Positions 54,773 through 64,000 of a stretch of DNA of 64,000 nt are shown here, in pieces (within the stretch, counting starts at the first letter, position 1; each line of letters begins with the position of its first letter). This stretch comes from Dichetophora obliterata (lineage: Eukaryota; Arthropoda; Insecta; Diptera; Sciomyzidae), in NCBI GenBank assembly GCA_963920525.1, contig OY986436.1, forward strand, positions 93,303,910 to 93,367,909, written 5' to 3'. A program made the position numbers and the translations under genes. The notes beneath the pieces are model-generated. The model did not search any database, was not told the origin of the DNA, and saw only the letters and a list, made by a program, of their open reading frames with translations.

Positions 54773-55639
54773 GTGTTCTCTAAGCTTCTAAATGGCGACG
54801 CTGACAACAATCATGCCAATAGAGGTGATATTCCGGAAACCCCAATTACGGATGACAGCGTCGAGGTTCCGCTGCCCGACTATGATGAAGTTCTGACAGC
54901 TATAGCTTGGCTTAAAAATAACAAAGCCGTGGGAGCTGATGGCTTACCTGCTGAGCTGTTTAAGAACGGAGGCGAAGCTCTATTTAAATGCATTCATGAA
55001 CTTCTATACAGAATATGGTTGGAAGAATGCATTCCAAAAGATTGGAATCTCAGTGTACTCTGCCCAATCCACAAGAAAGGCGATCCCACTATCTGTGCCA
55101 ATTACCGTGGAACAAGCCTTCTTAATATCGCATATAAGGTCCTGTCGAGCGTTTTATGTGAAAGATTGATCGAACTGATTGGACCTTATTAGTGTGGCTT
55201 CAGACCTGGAACGTCCACCATCTACCAGATTTTTACGCTAAGACAAATCTTGGAGAAGACTCAAGAAAAACAAGTCGACACCCACCATCTTTTTGTCGAC
55301 TACAAAGCCGCCTTCGACAGCCCAATAAGAAAGCACCTTTACTCCACCATGTCTGAATTTGGTATTCCTGCAAAACCAGTACGACTTTGCAGAATGACAC
55401 TGAGCAACATCATCAGCGCAGTTAAAATCGGGAAGGACCTCTCCCCACCATTTGTTACCAAACGAGGTTTCAGACAAGGTGATTCCTTATATTGCGACTT
55501 TTTCAACTTAATGATGGAAATGATCATCCGAGCTGCTGATCTGAGACGTAGTGGCCCAATATTCTACAAGAGTGTTATGCTGCTTGCGTATGCTGATGAC
55601 ATTGATATCATTGGCCATAATACGCGCGAAGTCAGTGCT
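54773..55639 (+). pseudogene. RTE LINE reverse transcriptase, truncated
   Basis: [60 protein letters not shown] and [20 protein letters not shown] (to a TAG at 55190 in GPY-CGFRPG), then VDTHHLFVDYKAAFDSPI, KRGFRQGDSLYCDFFNLMME and LAYADDIDIIGHN. One nonsense codon; the C-terminal part is lost at 55639 to the Copia junction. Confidence 0.85.
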
Positions 55640-56582
55640 TAAATTGATGATGCTGAAATGCCAAGAAGGAAGGGCTTTAGCTGACTTTTTTAAAGAGTTC
55701 GAGACTGCTGTACATGCACTCGAAACTTTGGATGAGAATGAGTTGATAATTGAGAGAGTAAAGAGCCGTCTTCTAGAAGCTGAACTAAAGGGCCAAAGCA
55801 AATCTATGGAGCCTGAATCGTCAGTGTCTGTTTCATTACATACACAAAAGCTTAAGAAAACAAAAAAGAAAATAATTTGCTTTAAATGCAAGCAGCCTGG
55901 ACACAAAGCAAACAATTGTGTCAATGATCGAAAGGAGAATGCTGCAGCTGCTAACGTTACTCACAAGGAGGTTGATCGTCAAAAGAAGTCTTTCGCAGTG
56001 ATGTTTAATACTATTGGTGGCACACCCCGAGGAGAATTTGTTTGTCTAATTGTTTCTGAATGCACCGATCATATTGTTAATGATGTGAAGTTAGTACCGA
56101 GTCCACATGTATTGAGGGAAAACTTAAGTATCAGCATTGCAAAGGAAGGAGAATCTCTGAAAGCTATCAATTCAGGAGATATTCATATTTCAACTGTCGT
56201 AAATGGAAAAGATAAGTACACATCGATGGAAAATGTACTAGTGGTTCCTGCGTCGCGTCAAAATTTGCTATCAGTAAATCAAATTGATTCGAAAGGTGGA
56301 AAAGTAATTTTTGGAAATGGCAAAGCAAAAATAATTTCGCGCAACGAGCTGGTAGGTGTAGGAGAGCTACATAATGGGCTTTATTGGTTAAAACTCAATA
56401 CGCATGAAGTCGCAGCTAATGTTTGTTTGAGTCAAAATGAGGTGCGGCACAAAAGATTAGGACACCTGCACAAGAAATCAGTGTGTGCTATTCCAACTAA
56501 GAGCAAAGGTATAAAAGACAAACTGACCGATGAATTGGAGTTCTGTGAGAGTTGCGTTACAGCAAAACAAGCTCTTATGTGG
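55640..56582 (+). pseudogene. Copia gag, protease and integrase zinc region
   Basis: In frame from the junction: ADFFKEFETAVHALETLDEN, ERVKSRLLEAEL, zinc knuckle CFKCKQPGHKANNC, then the protease region. The usual catalytic DSGA is replaced: the sequence reads CLIVSECTDHIVND, so the aspartate is gone. The integrase zinc site follows, HKRLGHLH and CESCVTAK. The frame ends at 56582 (TAA), where a deletion seems to have removed the segment with the first integrase Asp. Confidence 0.83.
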
Positions 56583-57330
56583 TAAAGCTAATGGTATATC
56601 TCACGATGGTAAGTGGCATTTTGTTACCTTTGTTGATGATTACACGCATATGGTGGCAACGTTTTGCATTGCTCAAAAGTCCGAAGTTTTAAGTTGCTTT
56701 AAAGAATATAAAGCTATGGCAGAAAGTTTTCATGGTTTTTCATTGTCTCATTTAAGATGTGATCAAGGAGGCGAATATACATCGATGAAATTCAAAAAAT
56801 TTTGCGCTTTTGAAGGTGTGTTCATCGAATTCCATGAGGCTTATAGTCTTGAATTAAATGGAGTAGCAGAACGGATGAAGAGGACTTTGGACGAAAAGGC
56901 AAGAGTCATGCCTTTTTATTCTAATTTGGAAAAAGACATGTGGAGTGAAGCTATTTATGCTGCTACTTTCTTAACCAGTAGAAGTCCTACAAATGCTGTT
57001 AAAAACAAAACTCCATTTGAAATGTGGTACAAAGCGAAGCAAAACCTAAAATTTTTGGATGTCGAGCTTTTGTATGGATTCAAAAAGAAAAGCGTTCAAA
57101 GTTTGACCAAAAGAGTTTTGAGTGTATAATGGTTGGATACTCGACTGATGGATATCGCCTGTGGGACAAAAATCACCGAAAAATAATCATGTTAAGATAT
57201 GTTAAATTTGACGTAACAAGTTATAAAACAAGCGATTCAGAGGAAATTCATGACCAGGACTATGTCAACATTCTAACAAACAGCGGGGGTGATAAGAAGT
57301 GTGAAGGAGAATTACTACAAAGAAATGCTT
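56530..57330 (+). pseudogene. Copia integrase core and C-terminal part
   Basis: From about 56575: CGKANGISHDGKWHFVTFVD, DYTHMVATFCIA, Asp in LRCDQGGEYTS, Glu in LNGVAERMKRTLDEKARVM. Then a shift near 57050 into FGCRAFVWIQKEKRSKFDQK and GYSTDGYRLWDKNHRKII, open to 57330. The first catalytic Asp (HTDVCG in the family) is missing, so integration would fail. Confidence 0.83.
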
Positions 57331-57726
57331 AAGTAGAAGAAGAAGCAATGTTACAAGAATCTAGTTTTCAAGAAAATTCAACAATGCAAAACGATAACAT
57401 TGAATGTACAGAAACCGAAAATGAAGATTTAACACAGTCAGCCGACGAAAGCGTAAGATAAATTTACCAAGTAAGCTTAAAGATTTTGTTTTAGATGATG
57501 ATAGCGGTCTTTCCAATATTGCAACGAGTTCTTGTTTGTTTGAGAATGTTGCAACAAGTTCCAAAGATATCGAAGGAAGGACTGATGAGGTTCAATGAAG
57601 ACAAGCTGTAGCAGAAGAGCTGAACTCACTGAAAGAAAATAATACATGGACTGTCGTCAAGAACTCTGGAAAGTTAAAGTTGATCGGAACAAGATGGATT
57701 TTTAAAGTGAAAACTGGAAGCGAAGC
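57331..57726 (+). pseudogene. Copia RT N-terminal lead, before the piggyBac
   Basis: After an acidic decayed linker: AVAEELNSLKENNTWTVV and KLIGTRWIFKVKTG, the standard start of Copia RT, cut by piggyBac at TTAA (57727-57730). Confidence 0.8.
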
Positions 57727-57730
57727 TTAA
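57727..57730. repeat. TTAA target duplication of piggyBac, left copy
   Basis: TTAA here and at 60186-60189, directly next to CCCTCTACTGCAT and the inverse of CCCTATACCGCAT. Confidence 0.9.
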
Positions 57731-57923
57731 CCCTCTACTGCATGACCATCGATTTTTTAATGAAAAAAATTTTTAGACCACAAATTAGTGTTTATTTAGG
57801 ATGTATTTATATATTTTAGAAGGAAAAAATTTTTATAATTGGATATTTTACGAGAAAAAAAAATAAGCCATATATGGCTTTGTATGCATTGAGAGATATT
57901 TTCTAATTGCCATATATGGCTTT

Positions 57924-59257
57924 CTATGCATCAGTGTGAAAACTTGTAAAACAGTTTCTCTTATCATTGTAGCACAAAAATACTTGACATTTCTCACAAT
58001 AAGTACAGGAACGGAAGGAGCAATTATTTTGACAAAGTTGTCTCGTTTTCATCCATTTGGGAAAATGACCAATACCGTCAACTCTAACGGAATTCAATGG
58101 AAAGTCTTGTATCTTCTTTTTTTTGCTGCTTCTGGGAGTAGACTCTTTGCTTGGCGTTGGTGTTGAAGGGTTAGATGGTGTGGTCGTTGGCCGTCCACGT
58201 TTTTTGGCCTTCCCAGCCTTGCAAAAATGCTCAGCAATGGCAAGCTTGAAATCAAATAGCGGCATGTATTCTCCTGACTTTTTACGCCATAAAATCCAGG
58301 AATTTACAACGCACATATCAACCATATGGAAAAAATTTTTTTTATACCATTTCTTCGTACGTAGTTGAATCCTATAAAGGCCAAGTAACGAATCGAGTAA
58401 ATCGACTCCACCCATGTAGTTATTATAGACGCCAACAGCCTTTGGCGAATCAATTTGAATATACTTTTTCTCCATCTTACTAAAACGAGTCATTGTCGAA
58501 ACAGGTTGACTTCCAACATAAGTTGAAAGTAAATTAACCACTTTATTGTCAAACCAAGAGACAAGGCTAAGACTGACTCCTTCAATTTCAGTCACTTTTT
58601 CTACAATACTACCGCGACCCAGTTTTTTCATTTCCTTTTCAGATGGGAGCTTGCAGTTAGGGACTCGATTAATTTTTACTGTGCCCAAAGACAATAAACC
58701 AATTTTCATTAGATGGACTTGAAGTTTAGGGCTGTTGAACCAATTGTCAAAAAATATTTTATGATTTTGGCCCTTTGGTACTGTTGCTGCAAGTCGTGTA
58801 ACAACATTTCCGCTTACTCCCAGATTAGGTGCTCCCTCCGGATACGTGTCACTTTGGGCACCAGCAAATATATCAAAGTCGTAACTGAATCCTGAAACTC
58901 CACTCAAAACAAAATTTTTGAAACCCCATTTGTGAGGCTTAGCTGGATTATACTGCTTCAGGTGATGCCGGCACTTTGTGGGTATAATTTGCTCATCAAC
59001 TGCCAAAAATTCTTCTTTGGGTATAAGCAGTAATTGTTCACGGATTTTGCTTAGAAGTGGTCGTATTTTAAACAGCTTGTCAAATCCTGTTTCACCTGGT
59101 GATCTTATAGTTGTATTATTGTTAAAATGTAAAAAACGCTTGATGGCTTCCCATCTGTTGCACGTCATAGTGGTACGTACAAATTCTTGGCCAATCGACG
59201 TATTCCAATAATGTCTTGATGATGGTAATTTCAGCAACGACATGTATATAACGATTC
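57924..59257 (-). CDS. piggyBac transposase, main exon
   Basis: About 445 codons after the intron, open to the stop. DDE_Tnp_1_7-type motifs: early RHYWNTSIGQEF and RWEAIKRFLHFNNN; catalytic Asp in LAVDEQIIPTK; second Asp in IFFDNWFNSPKLQ; third Asp in YMGGVDLLDSLLGLYRI; then the Trp-rich KKWYKKNFFHM. The C-terminus has a basic KKRGRPTTT nuclear-targeting stretch and a cysteine-rich domain (CQNNCSFRSCTYC, CQVFLCYNDKRNCF) that in piggyBac binds the element ends. The ORF read without splicing begins inside the intron (59318), so the exon start is set by the AG at 59258. All catalytic residues are present. Confidence 0.92.
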
Positions 59258-59312
59258 CTGCAAAATATTTTATAGCACCTTTTGATAGTATATATATGTA
59301 AGTCTCACTTAC
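59258..59312 (-). other. 55-nt intron of the piggyBac transposase
   Basis: GTAAGTGAG donor and TATTTTGCAG acceptor on the minus strand; splicing joins EQFVG to IVIYMSLLKL in frame, whereas reading through meets a stop at once. Confidence 0.8.
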
Positions 59313-59771
59313 CAACAAATTGCTCTATTTCGTTTTTAGTAATATTAGCAGGTTTATTTATATCAATCTGCAGTGCAAATAAGTTCGACTGTTCAACTAT
59401 GAATTCAATCAAATCGTCATTGAAAAAAAAATAAAGAACTCTGCTGGTGTGTCCAGTTCCTCGATAATATCTGGGAGATTCGTATTTCCCTGAAATGGAA
59501 AGTTTTCATTCGAATACGGAGGCAAATGACTTTCTTTCCAAATTGGGGCTCTTGGTTTTTTAGGTTGTTTTTTCTTTGAAGTAGTAGGTTTCTCACAATG
59601 GTCTTCCAAATCGCTCTCATCAGTTTCCGGTACAAAAATGTTGTCCTGACCAGAAAGTGGGACTTTTACTTCTTCTTCATCGGTATCGGATATATTTTCA
59701 TCATCACTTTGAAGTCCATCATCGATTTCATTAGTATATTTCAAATTACCATAAAATGATTGTACATTCAT
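59313..59771 (-). pseudogene. piggyBac transposase, first exon with one frameshift
   Basis: Likely start is the Met at 59771 (NVQSFYGNLKY), giving an acidic N-terminal region (DDGLQSDDENISDTDEEEV), then PIWKESHLPPYSNENFPFQG and IEELDTPAEFF. A T run at about 59424-59432 needs one more base to continue into NDDLIEFIVEQSNLFALQID and the splice site; as it stands the frame closes at 59409. The longer reading from 59834 starts 21 codons earlier and is less family-like. Because the lesion is a single base in a homopolymer, a sequencing error is possible. Confidence 0.8.
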
Positions 59772-60185
59772 TTTTGGAAAATTTTTGGAATAACTGCATG
59801 GAAGGCCATATATGGCTTCGTCAATTTTAGGCAAAAAAAGTATTTACAATGCTTACCTTTCATCAATATTATTGTTTTATTTATAAATTTAATGAACTTT
59901 TTACATAAAAAAAATGTTCTTCGAAAGAAATACCTTTCTTTTATATTTAAAATTGATGGCAAACTTCTGTAAAACTCACTTCTATTAGGACAACTGAGAC
60001 GCTCGCACAAAAATTGCAAAAACAAGAAGCAAATATTGTTTTTAAGTAACTGCACTTTGAATTTCAGAAGAAAACAACATAGAAAGAATGATAGATAAGA
60101 CAAACATTCGCAAAAGTACCGTTACCGTAAAGAGAAATCACAATAAAAGAAAAAAGCCATATTTGGCGTTGTATGCGGTATAGGG

Positions 60186-60897
60186 TTAATATAAAGGTCG
60201 ATTAGTAGCTAAAAGTTATATGCAGAGGGCTGATATTGATTACTCCGAAACTTATTCACCAGTTTCCAGATTACCAACCATAAGACTGTTGTTGGCTGTT
60301 GGAGTTGGAGATATGGATTTAAGTTCTGGCAAATGGACGTGAAAACGCCCTTCTTCATGGTTCTATAGATGAAGATGTTTATTTGAAACCACCTCAAGAT
60401 ATTATTGTGCCTGATGAACATGTTTGAAAATTAAACAAATCACTTTAAGGACTGAAGCAGAGTCCACGTTGTTGGAATAACCGGTGTCACAAACACATAT
60501 ATTCTCTTGGTTTTGTACGCTCGAATGCAGAGACTACTGTTTGTACGTAAAGATCATTGGTCAAAGTAAAATATATCTTGTTTTATATGTAGATGATATG
60601 TTGATATGTGGAAATGACGAATGTGCTGTTGGTGATCTCAAGAAGCAGTTAGCAAATGAATTTAAAATGAAAGATTTAGGTGAAGCACAGATGGGAATGA
60701 ATATCAAGCATGATCGTGAAAATGAAGTTTTACATTTGGATCAACAAGATTATATAGATCGAATATGACTAAATATGAAATTCAAGATTGCAATAGTGTG
60801 ACAACACCAATAGAAATAAATTGTAAGCTATCACATGCAAAAGACACGAAACCAACTAAGAAGCCATACAGAGAAGTTATAGGTAGCCTGATGTATT
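60186..60897 (+). pseudogene. Copia RT catalytic part
   Basis: Continues after piggyBac: GRLVAKSYMQRADIDYSETY, SPVSRLPTIRLLLAVGV, several shifts through FLHGSIDEDVYLKPP (about 60350-60400), then an open 94-codon stretch with IYLVLYVDDMLICGND (YVDD near 60595) and EFKMKDLGEAQMGMNI. RNase H begins with PYREVIGSLMY, where the hAT MITE is inserted. Confidence 0.85.
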
Positions 60898-61171
60898 CAT
60901 TGGCGTCGGAAGCGGGGAGCAAGGTGGGCAGTGCCCCCCCCACTTTTTTAGCTAGATAAACAATTTAAAAGGAAAAGTTATTCAAAATATCAGTTTTTTT
61001 ACAACGATAATATTTTTGTATTATATATTTTCCTCTTCTTTCTCTCTTCTTCATGTTTCATGTGAAGAAATTTTGGTGAACTTTTTTTGCACCACCATTT
61101 GTACTTACCCCCCATTTGTACTGCCCCATTTGTACTGCCCCCCCAGATGAAATTCGCTTCCGACGCGCTTG
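60898..61171. mobile_element. 274-bp hAT MITE, deletion derivative of hAT-C
   Basis: Ends CATTGGCGTCGGAAGCGGGG and the inverse of CAAGCGCGTCGGAAGCGAAT, matching the two ends of hAT-C (34887-38400). Flanked by a perfect GATGTATT (60890-60897, 61172-61179). It splits Copia RNase H between SLMY and LMLATRPDL, so the empty site can be read directly. Confidence 0.9.
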
Positions 61172-61811
61172 GATGTATTTAATGCTTGCTACGCGTCCTG
61201 ACCTTTGCTTCTCGGTAGGATATTTGAGTCTATTTCAAGAGTGTGCAACGGATGTTCATTGGAACTATTTAAAGAGAATTTTGCGGTTTCTTCAAGGCAC
61301 CAAAAATCTGACCCTGATTTACCGAAAAAGTCAACACAAGCCACTTGTTAGTTTCGCAGATGCCGACTGGGCAAACGGTAATGAGGAAAGAAAATCAACG
61401 TCTGGGTTCTTGTTTAAAGTGTTTGGTTGCGCTGTAATCTGGAGTAGCAAGAAACAAGGACTTGTGGCAATGTCTACCACGGAAGCTGAGTATGTGGCTG
61501 CCGCTAGTGCATCAATGGAAGGTATATGGTTATGCAAAGTATTAGATGACATGCATATAAATCCGATGCGACCTATACCAATACACGAAGATAATGCTGG
61601 GTGCATTTTTGTTGCGCAGAATCCTAAAACTCGAAGATCAAAACATATAGACGAGAAATATCACTATTTGCGAGAAAACGTTATGAAGAAAAACGTCGAT
61701 TTAGTTCCTATCCAATCTAAAGATTAAGTTGCAGACTGTGTAACTAAAAGCTTGGCGAATAATGTATTTTGGAAAACGGTTCACGAGATGGGTTTGCAGC
61801 GCAGAGGGTGT
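61172..61811 (+). pseudogene. Copia RNase H
   Basis: LMLATRPDLCFSVGYLS, HWNYLKRILRFLQGTKNL, catalytic Asp in VSFADADWANGNEERKS, STSGFLFKVF, MSTTEAEYVAAASAS, EDNAGCIFVAQNP and KHIDEKYHYLREN. The DEDD-type RNase H residues are visible. A TAA at 61726 breaks the reading before the C-terminal VADCVTKSLANNVF and MGLQRRGC. Confidence 0.88.
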
Positions 61812-61835
61812 TAAAGAGGTGTTAAAGTAGACGTG

Positions 61836-63092
61836 CAAACACCCTGTTGTTTACATGGAATTATTAGTTAGTATATGCGCCACGGTGAATGTTTTGAAAG
61901 GAAAACGTAGAATGGCTACGTGGTCTCATCAATTTAATGGAATTTAAAAAATATATTTATTTTATGTATAGAAATATTTTGACACTACTTTTGGCAATGA
62001 AATCATAGTTTATCGGGTATTAAATTCCGTTTTTACCCCTTTACTGAAATATGAGCTATGTGTAATAAGTTGTTTGGCGGTAGAAACCCACAATGACGTG
62101 CACACCATGTTGGCCTACCTACTACCTAATCTTGAGTCATGATACAACTATTTATCAGGTAGCCGCACACACAACCTATTTTCTCATGAGCTGCGGATGA
62201 CGAACTACAAACAAAAGAAAACATAAAACGAACTTTTTTTTAAATTTTTTCAAAATTGTGTTCATAATACAAAACGAGCGTTAAGTAAAATTTTTATTTT
62301 TCGATATTGTTTTGTTTAAAATTTATTTATTTATTTTCTTTGTGCGACAAAAAACATTTTTGATATATAACTTTTGATCACTGTTGCCAGATCAGCGGAT
62401 TTCCCGCCAAATATGCGGATTTTGAAGTCATATGGCGGGATAAATTATCAAAAATCCGCTTGCGGAATTTGAGCGGATTTTTCATTTAAGTTTTAATTAA
62501 ATTTAACTCAATTTTGAAGATAATTTAGCACTTCTCTGCTAAAAATGTTGTAAAAAGCAGCAAAAGGATATTTTACCTTTTTTAAAACTTGTTATTGCAG
62601 CGATGACCATTAGGGCGCATTTATAGTGGCGATTTGTTGCTGGACCGGACCGAACCGAGAAGGAAAGCTGAAAAACGCTGCACATACAATCATATGAAAC
62701 AAGCTCAAAGTGCGTATATTGCCAACCGAGCTTGCACCTTCAAATGACTTGTGCGCTGGTTTCCATCTTCCCGATTGTTGCTTTCTCGCTCGCTCGCACG
62801 GTTTGCTTGTGTTTTGATTCATTTTACACGTTTCTTGCTTATTACTTTCGTTAAATAACATGAAATGGAAAAAGAAACAAGGAAAACAATCTTTGTTGTT
62901 GCTCCCTTTCTTCGTATTTTCTTTGTTTTTATTGTGCACAAAAGCAAGTGTGTAAAATGAACAAACGAATAAAAAGGGATTTTTCCCACAAAGTTGGCAA
63001 CGTTGGCGGTAGCAAACTAAATTTCTCGGAAAAATATTGATATACGAAAAAACAACAAATTGCAGCACACTTGACTGCCAGCGTCGCGATCA
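61836..63092. other. Possible Copia 3' LTR remainder and non-coding sequence
   Basis: The LTR end cannot be fixed because the 5' LTR is absent. At about 62388-62480 several GCGGAT / ATCCGC words form short hairpins (CCGCCAAATATGCGGAT). ATTAGGGCGCATTT at 62610 resembles the TAGGGCG element end, but no partner end is in the window. The 152-codon minus ORF (62610-63068) lacks family motifs. Confidence 0.4.
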
Positions 63093-63100
63093 ATTCTGTA

Positions 63101-63283
63101 CATGGTAGAAGGATAGAGGTATATGCAGCGCTGACTGTGCTCTCTTTCCATATTGCCATGTTTGTCAAATTTAGCTGTGTGGCGAATGGAAACAAAAGAA
63201 AATAAAGAAAAAGTTTTGCTTCGTTTTGACAATTCCGGCAGTATGCTCTCATCTAGTGCATATACCTGTATTCTTCTACCATG
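63101..63283. mobile_element. 183-bp MITE with perfect 8-bp duplication
   Basis: Ends CATGGTAGAAGGATAGAGGT and the inverse of CATGGTAGAAGAATACAGGT; the whole element is an imperfect palindrome. Flanked by ATTCTGTA at 63093-63100 and 63284-63291. CATGG ends and 8 bp recall the MITE at 44523-44900. Confidence 0.85.
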
Positions 63284-63291
63284 ATTCTGTA

Positions 63292-64000
63292 TTTCCTTGA
63301 ATTCATTCATTCAAAAAAACAAAGAACCACACGATAGCAACAAAGAAGACCAACAAGAAAAGTAATAAGCATACAAGAACACGAAATTGCGCTCAGTTGT
63401 CATGCTGTATTTTCGTGACCGCAAAAAATATACACAGAAACAGAACTTTAAAGAAGCAACGAAGATAAATTTCTATCAACTGTTGCACACAGAAAACAAA
63501 AAGAGAAATAGTGAAAAAAGCTAAGCCAGCCGGTGAAGCAATTCGTCGATTAGCGGCTGTAAGTGCGTTTCATCTAAAACAGAGAATCGAAGATTATCAA
63601 AGTTTCTTATGTGCGCTCTTCCTTTCCATTTGATTTTAAGCACAAAACAAACAAAAATAGCAGCAACAAGATATAGCAACTTTGTTTAGATTAGTTTTGT
63701 ATTGCTTTGTTGCAATATCAAAAATAATGCAACAAAAACAAAACCTAAAGAAAAAAGTTAAAAAAGTTAAAACCAGTTGGATAATCAAGTGGCTTCATGC
63801 GGCTTGAAGTGCTTTTTCGCTGAGTCATAGCATCAAAAAATCTTGGGCCAGCAGCTGATGTACGTATTTTTAATGTGTGTTCTTTCTACGATCTTCTTTT
63901 TTGTCAAAAAAAATTTGAAATAAAAACACAACAAGAAGGCAACAAAAACCAGCAGAAAACACTTGCGAAAAAAGTCGAAACAAGCTGGTACCTCAAGTGA
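63292..64000. other. Non-coding to the window end
   Basis: A-rich with many CAAACAAA / AACAACAA words and no ORF of note. It could be a host 5' UTR or intron, but nothing supports that. Confidence 0.3.

Larger units (their letters stand above)
53321..55639 (+). mobile_element. RTE-type LINE, 5' portion, 3' end replaced by Copia
   Basis: It starts near 53321 (CTGACTGTCTCAACCTGGCG), with 5' UTR, endonuclease, linker and RT, and stops at 55639 in the middle of RT (just after NTREVSA), where Copia gag sequence begins. 54785-55639 corresponds closely to 13068-13846 of the first copy. Both copies belong to the same subfamily. Confidence 0.82.
57731..60185 (-). mobile_element. piggyBac transposon, 2455 bp, nearly intact
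   Basis: Short inverted ends CCCTCTACTGCAT / CCCTATACCGCAT inside TTAA duplications. It carries a two-exon transposase on the minus strand. Four subterminal copies of a palindrome, GCCATATATGGC or GCCATATTTGGC, lie at about 57868, 57911, 59804 and 60154, next to TTGTATGC-type words, and may be transposase binding sites. Confidence 0.93.
55640..61835 (+). mobile_element. Copia-type retrotransposon relic, split twice
   Basis: Plus-strand order gag, protease, integrase, RT, RNase H as in Copia (integrase before RT). The 5' LTR and gag start are lost at the RTE junction (55640). A piggyBac element sits in RT (57731-60185) and a hAT MITE in RNase H (60898-61171). A purine-rich CAGCGCAGAGGG at about 61797-61808, followed by TGTTAAAG, may be the polypurine tract and start of the 3' LTR. 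Confidence 0.85.

Noticed and set aside
62610..63068. 152-codon minus-strand ORF
   Set aside because: No domain, odd composition, no start context; left as non-coding.

Overview
The window looks like transposon-packed DNA of an insect, most likely a higher fly (Brachycera). The support is indirect: AT-rich sequence, GT-AG introns of 55 and 68 nt, no bacterial-type operons, and a mix of Gypsy, Copia, RTE, CR1-group LINE, piggyBac, mariner/Tc1 and hAT elements. I cannot name the species. I found no convincing host gene in 64 kb, and almost everything assignable is mobile DNA, much of it nested.

Layout. 1-13055 is a minus-strand Gypsy retrotransposon (left LTR cut by the window edge, right LTR 12158-13055). 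A complete-looking CR1-group LINE with two open ORFs (5735-10329) sits inside its protease gene. This Gypsy lies inside an RTE-type LINE (13056-14611), which in turn abuts or lies in a second, decayed Gypsy (14612-17434). 17.4-23.1 kb holds hairpins, a tRNA-like SINE, nested MITEs and a 1-kb palindromic TA-flanked element. 23141-30734 is a hAT-type element bounded by a perfect 8-bp duplication. Inside it are an ORF1-only LINE (24524-27844, 13-bp duplication) and a second hAT (28349-30608, perfect 8-bp duplication). 30.9-33.0 kb has a MITE with a 3-bp TAA duplication and a long inverted repeat. 34.1-40.8 kb is a patchwork of foldback-like arms holding a third hAT (34887-38400), itself split by a palindromic element, and a TAGGGCG-ended palindrome (38483-39294). 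44.5-49 kb has a P-like MITE and a hAT transposase relic split by a 2.35-kb long-terminal-inverted-repeat element (45608-47958) that carries a spliced gene of a family I cannot name. 49.4-53.3 kb is a relic I tentatively place with RAG1/Transib-type transposases, split by a mariner-related element and a Tc1-like element. 53.3-55.6 kb is another RTE copy, fused to a Copia element (55.6-61.8 kb) that is interrupted by a nearly intact piggyBac (57731-60185) and a 274-bp hAT MITE (60898-61171). The last 2 kb hold one more 8-bp-duplication MITE.

The genes do not form a pathway. Reverse transcriptases, integrases and transposases would act only on their own element families. Nesting gives a relative order of insertion: the outer elements are decayed, while the inner ones (Gypsy-1, the CR1-group LINE, piggyBac) are close to intact. 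Assignments rest on motifs read by eye. No database search was possible, and family names are from memory of conserved motifs.
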